Assembly (NCBI GenBank): GCA_026004035.1
Contig: BPII01000002.1
Coordinates: 62,001-126,000 of the forward strand
Direction: 5' to 3'
Length of the DNA stretch: 64,000 nucleotides
Origin: Candidatus Sericytochromatia bacterium
GTDB lineage: Bacteria > Cyanobacteriota > Sericytochromatia > UBA7694 > JACMQJ01
The translations under genes and the position numbers were made by a program. The notes under the pieces are model-generated. The model made no database searches. It saw nothing but the letters and a program-made list of their open reading frames with translations, and had not been told where the DNA came from. Every line of letters starts with the position of its first letter. Position 1 is the stretch's first letter. Positions 49,849-59,222 of the stretch are shown in pieces.

Positions 49849-51171
49849 TTATAAACAATTTATTTTTTTTAAATTTTTTTTTAATTTGTAAAATTCTAAT
49901 ACTCTTTTTCTTGCAAAATCATGATTAATAATAGGTTTAGGATAAGAAAAAGTATTTATTTCAGGTAACCATTTTTTTATATATTCTAAATTCGGATCAA
50001 ATTTCTTAGTTTGTAAATTAGGATTAAATATTCTAAAATATGGTACAGAATCGCAACCAATGCTTGCACACCACTGCCAATTACCATTATTAGAAGCTAA
50101 TTCATAATCTAATAATTTTTCAGCAAAATATTTCTCACCTAATCGCCAATCTATTAATAAATGTTTTACTAAAAAACTAGCAGTTATCATCCTAACTCTA
50201 TTATGCATGTATCCTGTTTGATTTAGCTGTCTCATACCTGCATCAACTATTGGATAACCAGTTTCACCATTGCACCATCTTAAAAAATTTTCTTGATTAC
50301 TTTCCCATTTTAAGTTTTCGTATTCTTTTTTAAAACTTTTTTCTACTACATAAGGAAAATTATAAAGAATCTGCATGAAAAATTCTCTCCATATTAGTTC
50401 ATTTAAAAATACTTTATTTAATTTAAATGCTTCTTTTACTAAACTTCTTATACTAATTGTTCCAAATCTTAAATGAATACCTAAATGAGATGTTTTATCT
50501 AGATAAGGAATATCTCTATTTTTATCATAATTAGATATTATTTCTTTATTTATTTCTAGTTCAGGGTAATTTACTTTTACTCTGTTAAATCCAATTTGTT
50601 TTATATCTGGAAAATTAAATTTTTCATTATAAAAATAATCAAAATATTTTTCTGTTTCAAATTTTTCTATTATCTTATTTGTAAATAAATCAAGCCACTT
50701 ATTTTTGTAATAAGTGTAAATTGTATATGGTTTATTTTCATTATTTAATATTTCTTGTTTTTCAAAAATTACCTGATCTTTATATGAAAAAAATTCTATA
50801 CCTTTTTGATTTAAGATTTTTTTTATTTCAGAATCTCTTTGTATAGAATAAGGTTCATAGTCATGATTTAAATAGACAGATTGGATTTCAAAGTTGTTAA
50901 TTAATTCTTGCCAGATTTCTTTAGGGTATCCATATTTTATTAATAAAGATGAATTATACTTTTCTAATTCTTTATTTATTTTTTTTAACTGTTCATATAT
51001 AAAATTAACTCTTTTATCATTTTTATCTTTTAATTTATCAAGAATATTTTTATCAAATATAAATAATGGTATAACTTTTAATTTTTTATCATTTGAAAGA
51101 GCTTGATATAATGCATTATTATCTTTTAATCTTAAATCTCTTCTAAACCAAAAAAATATTACTTTATTCAC
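49849..51171 (-). CDS. phr: Deoxyribodipyrimidine photolyase
   Basis: 440 residues. The N-terminal domain starts KVIFFWFRRDLRLKDNNALY; the FAD domain has KTSHLGIHLRFGTISIRSLV, ELIWREFFMQILYNFPYV, RWCNGETGYPIVDAGMRQL, MHNRVRMITASFLVKHLL and ASNNGNWQWCASIGCDS, all diagnostic for class I CPD photolyases. The start codon is GTG at 51171, overlapping the upstream lipoprotein stop (TAGTG). Repair of UV damage implies that the organism at least sometimes sees light. Confidence 0.9.
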   Translation of the reverse strand: MNKVIFFWFRRDLRLKDNNALYQALSNDKKLKVIPLFIFDKNILDKLKDKNDKRVNFIYEQLKKINKELEKYNSSLLIKYGYPKEIWQELINNFEIQSVYLNHDYEPYSIQRDSEIKKILNQKGIEFFSYKDQVIFEKQEILNNENKPYTIYTYYKNKWLDLFTNKIIEKFETEKYFDYFYNEKFNFPDIKQIGFNRVKVNYPELEINKEIISNYDKNRDIPYLDKTSHLGIHLRFGTISIRSLVKEAFKLNKVFLNELIWREFFMQILYNFPYVVEKSFKKEYENLKWESNQENFLRWCNGETGYPIVDAGMRQLNQTGYMHNRVRMITASFLVKHLLIDWRLGEKYFAEKLLDYELASNNGNWQWCASIGCDSVPYFRIFNPNLQTKKFDPNLEYIKKWLPEINTFSYPKPIINHDFARKRVLEFYKLKKNLKKINCL

Positions 51172-51869
51172 TATCTTTTTAAATATAAATCAGGTGGAAT
51201 TTTCATAAAATGAGCTAATCTTAACAGAGAGCCATCAGTTTGAGTATAATTGGTTATTAATCCACTTCTATTTAACATTAATACCTCTAATGTTTTGTTA
51301 TCAACTTTTTGTATATATATTGTGCTTGATTTTGGACCATAAGTAACATCTAGATAAAAATCAATATTTTCTTTTTTATTTGCTAAAGCAATACTTTTAG
51401 TCTTGTATTCATTAACATCTTTTAAAGGTGGCTTAAAATATTTAGAATTTGTTTTAAAACTATCTAAAATATTTTTGTCAACAGTATCAAATTTGCCTTT
51501 GCTCCAACCTGATATTTTAGTACTTATAAGTTTTTTTATATCAGCTGTTATTTCTTCTTTCGTTTGTTTAAATCCAAATCTTTTCATAAGTTCAAAAAAT
51601 GTTTCTACATCTCTAGGCTGATTTGGATCAGGTGGATTTGGTGGAGGATTATTATTTCCAGGTTGCCCAGGAATAGGTAAATCAGCACCATCATTGGGAG
51701 GTTCATTTTGTGGAGGTTTATCACTAGGATTTTGACTAGGTTGTATGGAAGGATTATTACTATTTATTGGAGTTGGTTTTGGAAAGTCATTTGTTGGAAC
51801 TCTACCGCTACAAGAAAAAAATACAAGTAAAAAAGTTAAAATTATACTTTTTATAAAAAATTTATTCAT
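51171..51869 (-). CDS. Proline/asparagine-rich lipoprotein
   Basis: 232 residues. Lipoprotein signal MNKFFIKSIILTFLLVFFSC with the lipid-bearing Cys at 20. Residues 22-87 are rich in Pro, Asn and Gln. A globular domain of about 140 residues follows (FELMKRFGFKQTKEEITADI, YLDVTYGPKSSTIYIQKVD). I do not recognise the domain. The gene overlaps phr by one base. It shares the lipobox, long low-complexity linker and globular tail layout with the lipoprotein at 45277-46282, but no clear sequence similarity. Confidence 0.6.
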   Translation of the reverse strand: MNKFFIKSIILTFLLVFFSCSGRVPTNDFPKPTPINSNNPSIQPSQNPSDKPPQNEPPNDGADLPIPGQPGNNNPPPNPPDPNQPRDVETFFELMKRFGFKQTKEEITADIKKLISTKISGWSKGKFDTVDKNILDSFKTNSKYFKPPLKDVNEYKTKSIALANKKENIDFYLDVTYGPKSSTIYIQKVDNKTLEVLMLNRSGLITNYTQTDGSLLRLAHFMKIPPDLYLKR

Positions 51870-52111
51870 AAAATACCTTATAAGTTTAATTAAGAAAATT
51901 CATAAAATAATTATAATACAATATGTTAAGATTAATTAAATAGTTCTATACAAAAATTATTAAATATTTTTTTATCAAAAGAAATTGAATAAATTTATAT
52001 GAATATCTATTTATCAAAAAATATAAAGATTTTTTATAAAATAAGAAAAATAATAGAGTTTATATCTATATACCTATGATAAAATTAAAATAATAAGGAG
52101 ATAAAATTTTT

Positions 52112-53110
52112 ATGCAAGTAGGAAAAACATCAATAAATTTAAATAATGTTGAAACAAATCAGGTAAAACAAAATAATTCTAGTGATACTTTGAAAAGTAG
52201 TTCAAATAAAGAAATAAAGATTAATATAAATGATACAAAAATTACTTCAGATGATTTAAATAAAGGTAAAGTTCCTACTATTGCTAAAGGTATTAGTTTT
52301 TCTGATAATGAAGCTACAAATGAACCACCTGTAAAAAAAGAAAAAAATGTTACAGAAAAAAAAGGTACATTATCAATAGGTTGGGGATATGGTAGGCAAA
52401 TATATGGACCAAGTGACGTACATATCAAAGGAGAAGGACATGATTTTACTATGAGAGGTGTAAGAGCTTATGACAGACCTGCTTCTTTTAGTTTTGATAC
52501 TTATTTTAATCCTTCTAAATTAAGTATTCCTCAATACATGGCTGATTTTACTTACTTTCCAACTAATAACTTATACATAGAATTAAATCCAAATCATCAT
52601 ATGAAATGGGTTGCTGATCCTGATCAAATGGTACAGGTTACAGGTTATATAGATCCAAGTTTATCAGAAAAATATGGAGGAACTCATGAAAATACTTATA
52701 TACCAATGAAAGATATTTTTAAAATGCTAGAACATACTAATGGATATAACTATGTTAATGCAGGTGCAGGTGTAATATATCCTTTAGCTGAATCTAAAAA
52801 TGGAAAACATGCTATAAGTTTAAAAGCAGGTGTTCATGCAGGTGGTATAGTTACAAAAACAGAAGCATATTTATTTGATAAAGGAGCTGATCATCCTTTT
52901 AAATTATGTGGTTTTGGTTATGGTACTAAGGTAGGTTTAAGAGTAGATTTATTTAAGCATTTCTTTATAGAAGGGAATACCGAGTTTATGAGAGGACATT
53001 TGGATGGATTTAATACAACAGGAAAAAAAGGAGATAAAGGTTCTCAAACTATAAATACAATGAATAATTATTTTACCGTTGGAGTAAATATTCCATTAAA
53101 TAAAAAATAA
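52112..53110 (+). CDS. Predicted outer-membrane beta-barrel protein of unknown function
   Basis: 332 residues. After an 85-residue polar, disordered start come alternating strands typical of a barrel: LSIGWGYGRQIYGPSDVHIK, DFTMRGVRAYDRP, PQYMADFTYFPTNNLYIELN, HMKWV, YVNAGAGVIYPLA, GTKVGLRVDLFKHFFIEGN, and the terminal NYFTVGVNIPLN. The H-D-F-T, R-A-x-D-R-P and H-x-K-W/Y-V positions recur in a family I know only as uncharacterised barrels in Bacteroidetes and others. No signal peptide is visible. AAGGAG lies 11 bases before the ATG. A MITE begins 2 bp after the stop. Confidence 0.55.
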   Translation: MQVGKTSINLNNVETNQVKQNNSSDTLKSSSNKEIKININDTKITSDDLNKGKVPTIAKGISFSDNEATNEPPVKKEKNVTEKKGTLSIGWGYGRQIYGPSDVHIKGEGHDFTMRGVRAYDRPASFSFDTYFNPSKLSIPQYMADFTYFPTNNLYIELNPNHHMKWVADPDQMVQVTGYIDPSLSEKYGGTHENTYIPMKDIFKMLEHTNGYNYVNAGAGVIYPLAESKNGKHAISLKAGVHAGGIVTKTEAYLFDKGADHPFKLCGFGYGTKVGLRVDLFKHFFIEGNTEFMRGHLDGFNTTGKKGDKGSQTINTMNNYFTVGVNIPLNKK

Positions 53111-53111
53111 A

Positions 53112-53204
53112 GGCACTGGGCTAATGTTATTTTCTGATAATCTTAAAATCCCTTAATAGTAAGCATTTTAAAAATTTATATTAAAATATACTTTAAATAG
53201 TGCC
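53112..53204. repeat. MITE family 1, short internally deleted copy (93 bp)
   Basis: Starts with the clean end GGCACTGGGCTAATG and ends AGTGCC. The first 85 bases follow the longer copies (CTTAATAGTAAGCATTTTAA, then ATACTTTAAAT), then the part TTAGTATTTATAAG to CTATAACTCAAT is missing and the end follows. Both termini are kept, as expected for a deletion derivative still recognisable by a transposase. It begins 2 bp after the stop of the barrel gene. Confidence 0.75.
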
Positions 53205-53393
53205 GGAATATTTATACTATACTAAACTAAAACTTGTTTTCACTTTTTTAATTCCTATAAGCTTATACTATCCAGCATTTCAGTTTTAGAAAAAATATAA
53301 AATACAAAAGTTTGAGTATAGATAATAAAATAACTTATATTTAATCATGATATAATGTTTTATTATGTTTTATGAACTTCTTAGGAGTAAATT

Positions 53394-54809
53394 ATGTCTA
53401 AAATAACCTTTGGAACCGATGGTTGGAGAGGTTTAATTGCAAAAGACTTTACATTTGATAATGTCAATTTAGTTTCCAAAGCATTAGCTTTTTATGTAAA
53501 AGATAATTATAGAAATAAGCCTGTAATTATCGGTTATGATACAAGATTCTTAGCTGATAAGTTTGCTAATGAAATAGCAAAGGTTATTACAGATTTTGGT
53601 TTTAATGTATTGATGAGTGATAGTTTTATACCTACACCTGTTATAGCTTTTGCAGCAAAGTATTATAATAGTGCTGGAGCAATTATGGTTACAGCAAGTC
53701 ATAATCCTCCTGAATATTGCGGTATAAAATATATACCTGATTATGCAGGACCAGCAACAAATGATATAACAAGTGAAATAATAGCAAATATTAATTTATT
53801 ACAAGATGGTTCTTTAGAGTTTAAAGAAGCAAAGGAAAAAGGTAAAATAGAATTCTTTAATCCTAAAAAAGAATATTTTGAAAGTTTAAAAAAAGTTTTG
53901 GATATGGATAAATTTAGCAAATTAAATTTAAAAGTTTCTTATGATCCTCTGTATGCTACAGGAATAGGCTATTTTGATGAGTTTCTAAAATTAAATAGTC
54001 AATGTGAATTATTTGTCATAAATAATCATAGAGATGTTTTATTTGGTGGTGGCATGCCTGAACCATCAGAAAAATATTTGAATAACTTAAAAGATTTAGT
54101 TTTAAAAAGTAAATCAAATTGTGGTTTTTCAAATGATGGTGATTCTGATAGATTTGGAGTTATAGATGAAAACGGACATTACTATAATCCAAATCAAGTT
54201 ATATCTTTACTATTAAGACACTTAGTAAAAAATAGAAAATTTAAAGGAGCAGTTGTTAGAACAGTTGCTACAACTCACTTATTAGATAAGTTAGCAAATC
54301 ATTTTGAAATAAACTTAATAGAAACACCTGTTGGATTTAAATATGTTGGTGAAAGAATGAGAGAAACAGAAGTTATTATAGGTGGGGAAGAATCAGGAGG
54401 ATTAAGTATATTAGGACATATTCCAGAAAAAGATGGAATATTAGCTAATTTACTTATATTAGAAATGTTATCTTATGAGAATAAAACATTAAGTCAAATT
54501 TGGTATGATTTAGTAAGTGAAGTTGGTTATAAGCCTTATAATAAAAGGTTAGATATACATCTTACAGAAGAAAGAAAAAAAATTATAATGAATAAGTTTA
54601 AAAATTCTACACCTGATAAAATGTCTAATTTAAATGTTATAGGAGTAAAAACAATTGATGGTGTAAAATTATTACTAGAAGATAATCATAGTTGGGTTCT
54701 TATAAGATCATCAGGAACAGAACCTTTAATAAGAGTTTATTTAGAAAGTGATTCACAAGAAAAATTAATTAAACTTCAAGAATATATGGAGACTTTATTA
54801 AATGAATGA
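53394..54809 (+). CDS. Phosphohexomutase (phosphoglucomutase/phosphomannomutase)
   Basis: 471 residues with the alpha-D-phosphohexomutase landmarks: FGTDGWRG at the start, the phosphoserine loop TASHNPPEY near residue 100, the metal site NDGDSDRFGV near 248, sugar-binding GGEESGGLS near 330, and phosphate-binding RSSGTEPLIRVY at the C-terminus. Which sugar phosphate it prefers is not clear. It could supply glucosamine-1-phosphate to PtmE, as the mutase PgmL does in Campylobacter, but this is inference. TAGGAG precedes the ATG. It overlaps the next gene by 8 bp. Confidence 0.9.
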   Translation: MSKITFGTDGWRGLIAKDFTFDNVNLVSKALAFYVKDNYRNKPVIIGYDTRFLADKFANEIAKVITDFGFNVLMSDSFIPTPVIAFAAKYYNSAGAIMVTASHNPPEYCGIKYIPDYAGPATNDITSEIIANINLLQDGSLEFKEAKEKGKIEFFNPKKEYFESLKKVLDMDKFSKLNLKVSYDPLYATGIGYFDEFLKLNSQCELFVINNHRDVLFGGGMPEPSEKYLNNLKDLVLKSKSNCGFSNDGDSDRFGVIDENGHYYNPNQVISLLLRHLVKNRKFKGAVVRTVATTHLLDKLANHFEINLIETPVGFKYVGERMRETEVIIGGEESGGLSILGHIPEKDGILANLLILEMLSYENKTLSQIWYDLVSEVGYKPYNKRLDIHLTEERKKIIMNKFKNSTPDKMSNLNVIGVKTIDGVKLLLEDNHSWVLIRSSGTEPLIRVYLESDSQEKLIKLQEYMETLLNE

Positions 54810-56013
54810 AGAAGATTTATTAAAAAAACAATATACTTTATATCCCTATCCACCAATACCTGTCGGAGAAATGGAAGATGAAGTATTATATAGTTCAAAT
54901 TATGAATTTGTAAATTACATATGTACAAAGAAATATAAAAGTCCAGAAAATATAAAAATACTTGATGCAGGATGTGGAACAGGTTATTCTACAATGAAAT
55001 TAGCATCACAAAATCCAAGTGCTGAAATAATAGCTGTAGATATAAGTCAGTCTTCATTAGATATTGCAAAAGAAAGACTTCAAAAAGCAAATCTATATTC
55101 TGATAGAATAAAGTTTTACAATGCTGACATAGAAAATTTATCATCTTTTCTAAATCAAAAGTTTAATTATATAGTTTCATCTGGAGTAATTCATCATTTA
55201 AAAAATCCTGAAAGAGGCTTGAGTAATTTAAAAAATTTATTAGCTGATGATGGAATATTACATTTAATGGTTTATAGTGAATATGGTAGATATACACTAA
55301 AATTATTTAGAAAATTAATAGACTTAGTTAGAAAAGATAAAAATGACTTTGAAGAAGGTATAAAAGTTGGAAAAGAACTTTTGAATATATTACCAGAAAG
55401 TCATATTATAAAATATGATTATCTAAAAAGTTATAATAGTTATTTATCTAAATTTGGTAAAAATTTTGCTGATTCTGATATTCAATTTGTAGATGCTTAT
55501 CTAAATGCAAGAGAAACAAGTTATGATATTGATAAACTTTTTGAAGTACTAGAAAGACATGAATTAAAACTAATAAGATTTTTAGATGAAGCTGTAAGAA
55601 GTAAAGAGTTTATATTCTTGAAAAGTCCTTTTCTAACCGATTACATTAAAGATTTAGATAAAAAAGAAATTTACAAAATTTCAGAAATATTATATCCTGA
55701 AAGAAACTTTGCTTTTTTTTGCTCTCATAAGTCTTTAGAAATAAATAATCAAAGTTATGATAAATTGAAAAAATTTAAATTACCAAAATTCAATAAAAAA
55801 AGTAATAATATGGTTATGTCAGCAACAGGAAAAGGCATACAACTTTTAGGAATGTATAAATATATTTATGAAGAAATAGAAAAAGAAAATGATTTTGAAA
55901 CAACTTGTCAAAATGTAAGTTATAAATTTTATTGTGATTTAAACACATCAAAGAAAATAATTACAAATTTTATTAAAGATATGGATGATTGTGATTTAAT
56001 TTTTATTCTATAA
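54802..56013 (+). CDS. Class I SAM-dependent methyltransferase with C-terminal extension
   Basis: 403 residues. Motif I ILDAGCGTGYSTMKLAS near 53, VDISQSSLDIAKERL, YNADIENL and SGVIHHLKNPERGLSNLKNL form a complete methyltransferase core. An N-terminal YTLYPYPPIPVGE motif and a C-terminal 190 residues occur in a group of cyanobacterial-type methyltransferases with an N-terminal proline-rich motif. The substrate is unknown. It is coupled to the phosphohexomutase gene by overlap. Confidence 0.75.
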   Translation: MNEEDLLKKQYTLYPYPPIPVGEMEDEVLYSSNYEFVNYICTKKYKSPENIKILDAGCGTGYSTMKLASQNPSAEIIAVDISQSSLDIAKERLQKANLYSDRIKFYNADIENLSSFLNQKFNYIVSSGVIHHLKNPERGLSNLKNLLADDGILHLMVYSEYGRYTLKLFRKLIDLVRKDKNDFEEGIKVGKELLNILPESHIIKYDYLKSYNSYLSKFGKNFADSDIQFVDAYLNARETSYDIDKLFEVLERHELKLIRFLDEAVRSKEFIFLKSPFLTDYIKDLDKKEIYKISEILYPERNFAFFCSHKSLEINNQSYDKLKKFKLPKFNKKSNNMVMSATGKGIQLLGMYKYIYEEIEKENDFETTCQNVSYKFYCDLNTSKKIITNFIKDMDDCDLIFIL

Positions 56014-56034
56014 ATACCTAAAAAATCATTATCA

Positions 56035-58354
56035 ATGAAAAAAATAAAAATAGAAGGTAGCAAAGTTTTTATAAATAATGAAGAAAATATTCTTTATGGA
56101 GGAGAATTTCAATATTTTAGAATACCTAGGATATACTGGGATAATTCTTTAAAATTACTAAAAGAAGCTTGTTGTAATTTTATAAGTTTTTATATACCTT
56201 GGATATGGCATGAGTATGAAGAAAATATTTTTGATTTTCAAGGAAAAACTTATCCTGAAAGAGATTTAATAAGTTTTATAGAACTTTGTAAAAAAAATGG
56301 TTTTAATATAATTGTAAGACCTGGACCATATATATATGCTGAATATCAAGGTTTTGGAATTCCTGAATGGTTGAGACAGAAACATCCTGAAATATTAATA
56401 AAATATGAAAATGGAAAGATAAGCCATGAAATATCGTTAAATCATCCTATTTATTTAGAATATGTAAAAAAATGGTATGAAAATCTTTTTAGAATATTAA
56501 AACCATATTTTGATGAAAATTTAATATTTGCTTGTCAAATAGATAATGAAACAGGATTACCACAATTTGGTTATGTTCCTTATATGAGTGATTTTAATGA
56601 AGATACAATTTTAAAATATAGGCTTTACTGTCAAAACAGATTTACAACAATAGAGAACTTTAATTCAATATTAAAAACAAATTATAAAGATTTTGAAGAG
56701 ATAGAACCACCAAGAAAATATAAAAGTAATAAATATCATTTTAGACTATACGGTGAATTTATAGAGGATTACATAATACAATATTTACAGACTTTAAAAA
56801 GTATGATAATATCATTTGGAATAAATACATTTTTTTATTTAAATGATCCTTATTTATGTCAATGGCCACATCATAGTACTAAAAAATCAAAAATAGCTAC
56901 TATAGGTTATGATACATACCCGAAATTTTCTTTTAGTGATAGTATTTTAGATTTACCATTTTCTCTTTCTTATGCTCCAGAATTATTTAGTAGTATAAAT
57001 AATAATTCTATAACTATTGGTGCTGAAATAGGCTGTGGTTGGTTTGATCCTCATATAGAAGTTCATGAAGAATCCACTTTACAATTAGCTTTAGTTTCTC
57101 TTGCTAGAAATACAAAATTACTAGCTTATTATATTTTGCATGATGGATTAGAACATTATAATCAAGAGTGGGTATTTAAAGCACCAATAAACTTATTTGG
57201 TAAAACTACTCCAAGGTACGATGTTATAAAAAGTATTGGTATTTTTTTAAAAAATTATGGTAATAAAATATCTGAAAGTGAGCAAGCTTATAGTCCTATA
57301 ATAATAGGTGTATATATACCTCATGCAAGAGATATAATAAGGCCAAATGTAAATTATTTGTCTGTTTTAGATGAAATGAACAATGCTTTAATTCATTTTA
57401 ACGGTGCATCTAGTCTTATAGGTATGCTTGTAGAGAGTGGATATAATCCTAGAGTTTATGATTTAGAACTTTTAGATAATGAAATATTAAGAAAAACAAA
57501 AGTTTTATTTTTATTTTCAACAGGGCATATAGATAAATCTTCTTATCTAAAAATTTTGAGATTTGTTTATGAAGGTGGTACTTTGATAACAATAGGTAAT
57601 CCTATTTATGAAGATGATATTGGAGATAAAATAGAAAAAGATTATCTATACCCTGCTATACCTGAAGAGAATAATATAATTCATTTTGGAGCTATAAAAA
57701 TATTATCAAAAGTAAGCCTTGACATCATAAACTATCAAATAAGAAGAACAAAAATATCTCATAAACACTCATTGAATACTTTAGATATGATGCAGCCTTT
57801 TTCTGAAAGTATAAAGTATATTGGTAAAGATGGAGATTGGGCTGATACTTTTTTAGGTAATAAAATATGGCTTAGTAAATTTGCTTCTTTTTGGAAACCT
57901 AACTCAAAAATAATTCCTCTTATAAAATATAATGAAAAAATAGTTTCATACTATACAAGATATGGTTATGGGAAAAGCATATTTATAGGATCATTATTAG
58001 GGTTATTTTATGACTCTTCAACTTTTTATACAAAAGAAAAAAAAAAGAAAGAGTCACTTACAAGTTTTTTTTCATATTTGCTTAAAGAAAATGGTATAAA
58101 GCAATTATATAAACCTCAAAATGATATAGAAATAATAATTAGAAATACAAAAAAAGAGAAAATAATTTTTTGCATTAATAGAGGAAAGAAAAAAAAAAAT
58201 TGAAATAGAGACTGATTTTAATTTTTATCAAAATATAGAATTAGTTTATAAATATAAAAATAGTAATTTTGATATAGATTATTTTAATAAATACAATATT
58301 ATAAAAGGCATAATAGATGAAAATGATGTTATGATTTTTCTTTTAAAAGAATGA
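56035..58354 (+). pseudogene. Glycoside hydrolase family 35 (beta-galactosidase-like), frameshift near the end
   Basis: The open frame gives 722 residues. N-terminal GH35: GGEFQYFRIPRIYWDN, SFYIPWIWHEYEE, RPGPYIYAEYQGFGIPEWLR, then ACQIDNETGLPQFGYV with the acid/base glutamate, and TIGAEIGCGWFDP with the nucleophile. At 58190-58200 a run of eleven A ends the frame; ten would continue as IEIETDFNFYQNIELVYKYK and stop at 58354, overlapping the CDF start by ATGA. The restored length is about 773. No signal peptide, so cytosolic. Only the last 50 residues are affected. Confidence 0.8.
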
Positions 58355-59211
58355 TTTCTAATAATAAAGAAATAAAAAAAGTATTATTAATAACATTAGT
58401 ATTAAACCTAATAGTTTCATTTGGAAAAATATATTATGGATATTTAACAAATACAATTAGTATGATTTCTGATGGTTACCATTCATTAATGGATGGAACT
58501 TCTAATATAATAGCATTATTTGCAATTTACTTATCTTCTAAGCCACCTGATGAAAATTACCCTTATGGATATAAAAAAATTGAAGTATTTGCTTCTCTTA
58601 TAATATCATTATTATTATTTGCTACAAGTTATAATATCCTATCAAATTTATTTGAAAGAATATTTTATAAAAACTCAATACCTCATCCTAATATAGATAA
58701 TATAGTAATAATGATAACAACTATTTTTATAAATATTTTTGTTACAAGTTATGAGACTAAAAAAGGAAAAGAATTAAAAAGTAAAATTCTTATTGATGAT
58801 TCATCACATACTTTAAGTGATATATTTGTATCAATAACAGTTCTTGTAGGTATTATAGCTATAAGATATGGTCTTTACTTTGTAGATATATTGACATCAT
58901 TTATTATTGTTTTAATAATAGCTAAGATTGCTTGGAAAATATTACAAGAAAGCTTAGAAATTTTGTCAGATTCAGCTGTTATTAATAATAAAGAAATTGA
59001 AATTATAGTTAATAGTGTAAATGGCGTAAAAAGTTGTCATAAAATAAGAACAAGAGGATTAAAAAATTACATATTTATAGACTTACATATACAAGTTGAT
59101 TCTAATATTAGCATAAAAGATGCTCATAAAATAGGTCATGAAGTTCAGAAGATATTAAAAGAAAAAATAGAAGGTGTTAATGAAGTAATTACTCATGTTG
59201 AGCCGTTATAA
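58351..59211 (+). CDS. Cation diffusion facilitator transporter
   Basis: 286 residues with about six membrane helices. Metal site DGYHSLMDGTSN in helix 2 and DDSSHTLSDIFVS in helix 5 fit CDF exporters of zinc, iron or manganese (D-x-x-x-D pattern of H/D). YPYGYKKIEVFASL is the usual loop. The C-terminal cytoplasmic domain ends VKSCHKIRTRG, then LHIQVDSNISIKDAHKIGHE. The D-x-x-x-D rather than H-x-x-x-D in helix 2 is more common among iron/manganese-type members. The start overlaps the restored GH35 stop. Confidence 0.85.
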   Translation: MISNNKEIKKVLLITLVLNLIVSFGKIYYGYLTNTISMISDGYHSLMDGTSNIIALFAIYLSSKPPDENYPYGYKKIEVFASLIISLLLFATSYNILSNLFERIFYKNSIPHPNIDNIVIMITTIFINIFVTSYETKKGKELKSKILIDDSSHTLSDIFVSITVLVGIIAIRYGLYFVDILTSFIIVLIIAKIAWKILQESLEILSDSAVINNKEIEIIVNSVNGVKSCHKIRTRGLKNYIFIDLHIQVDSNISIKDAHKIGHEVQKILKEKIEGVNEVITHVEPL

Positions 59212-59222
59212 TAAAGTAAGAA

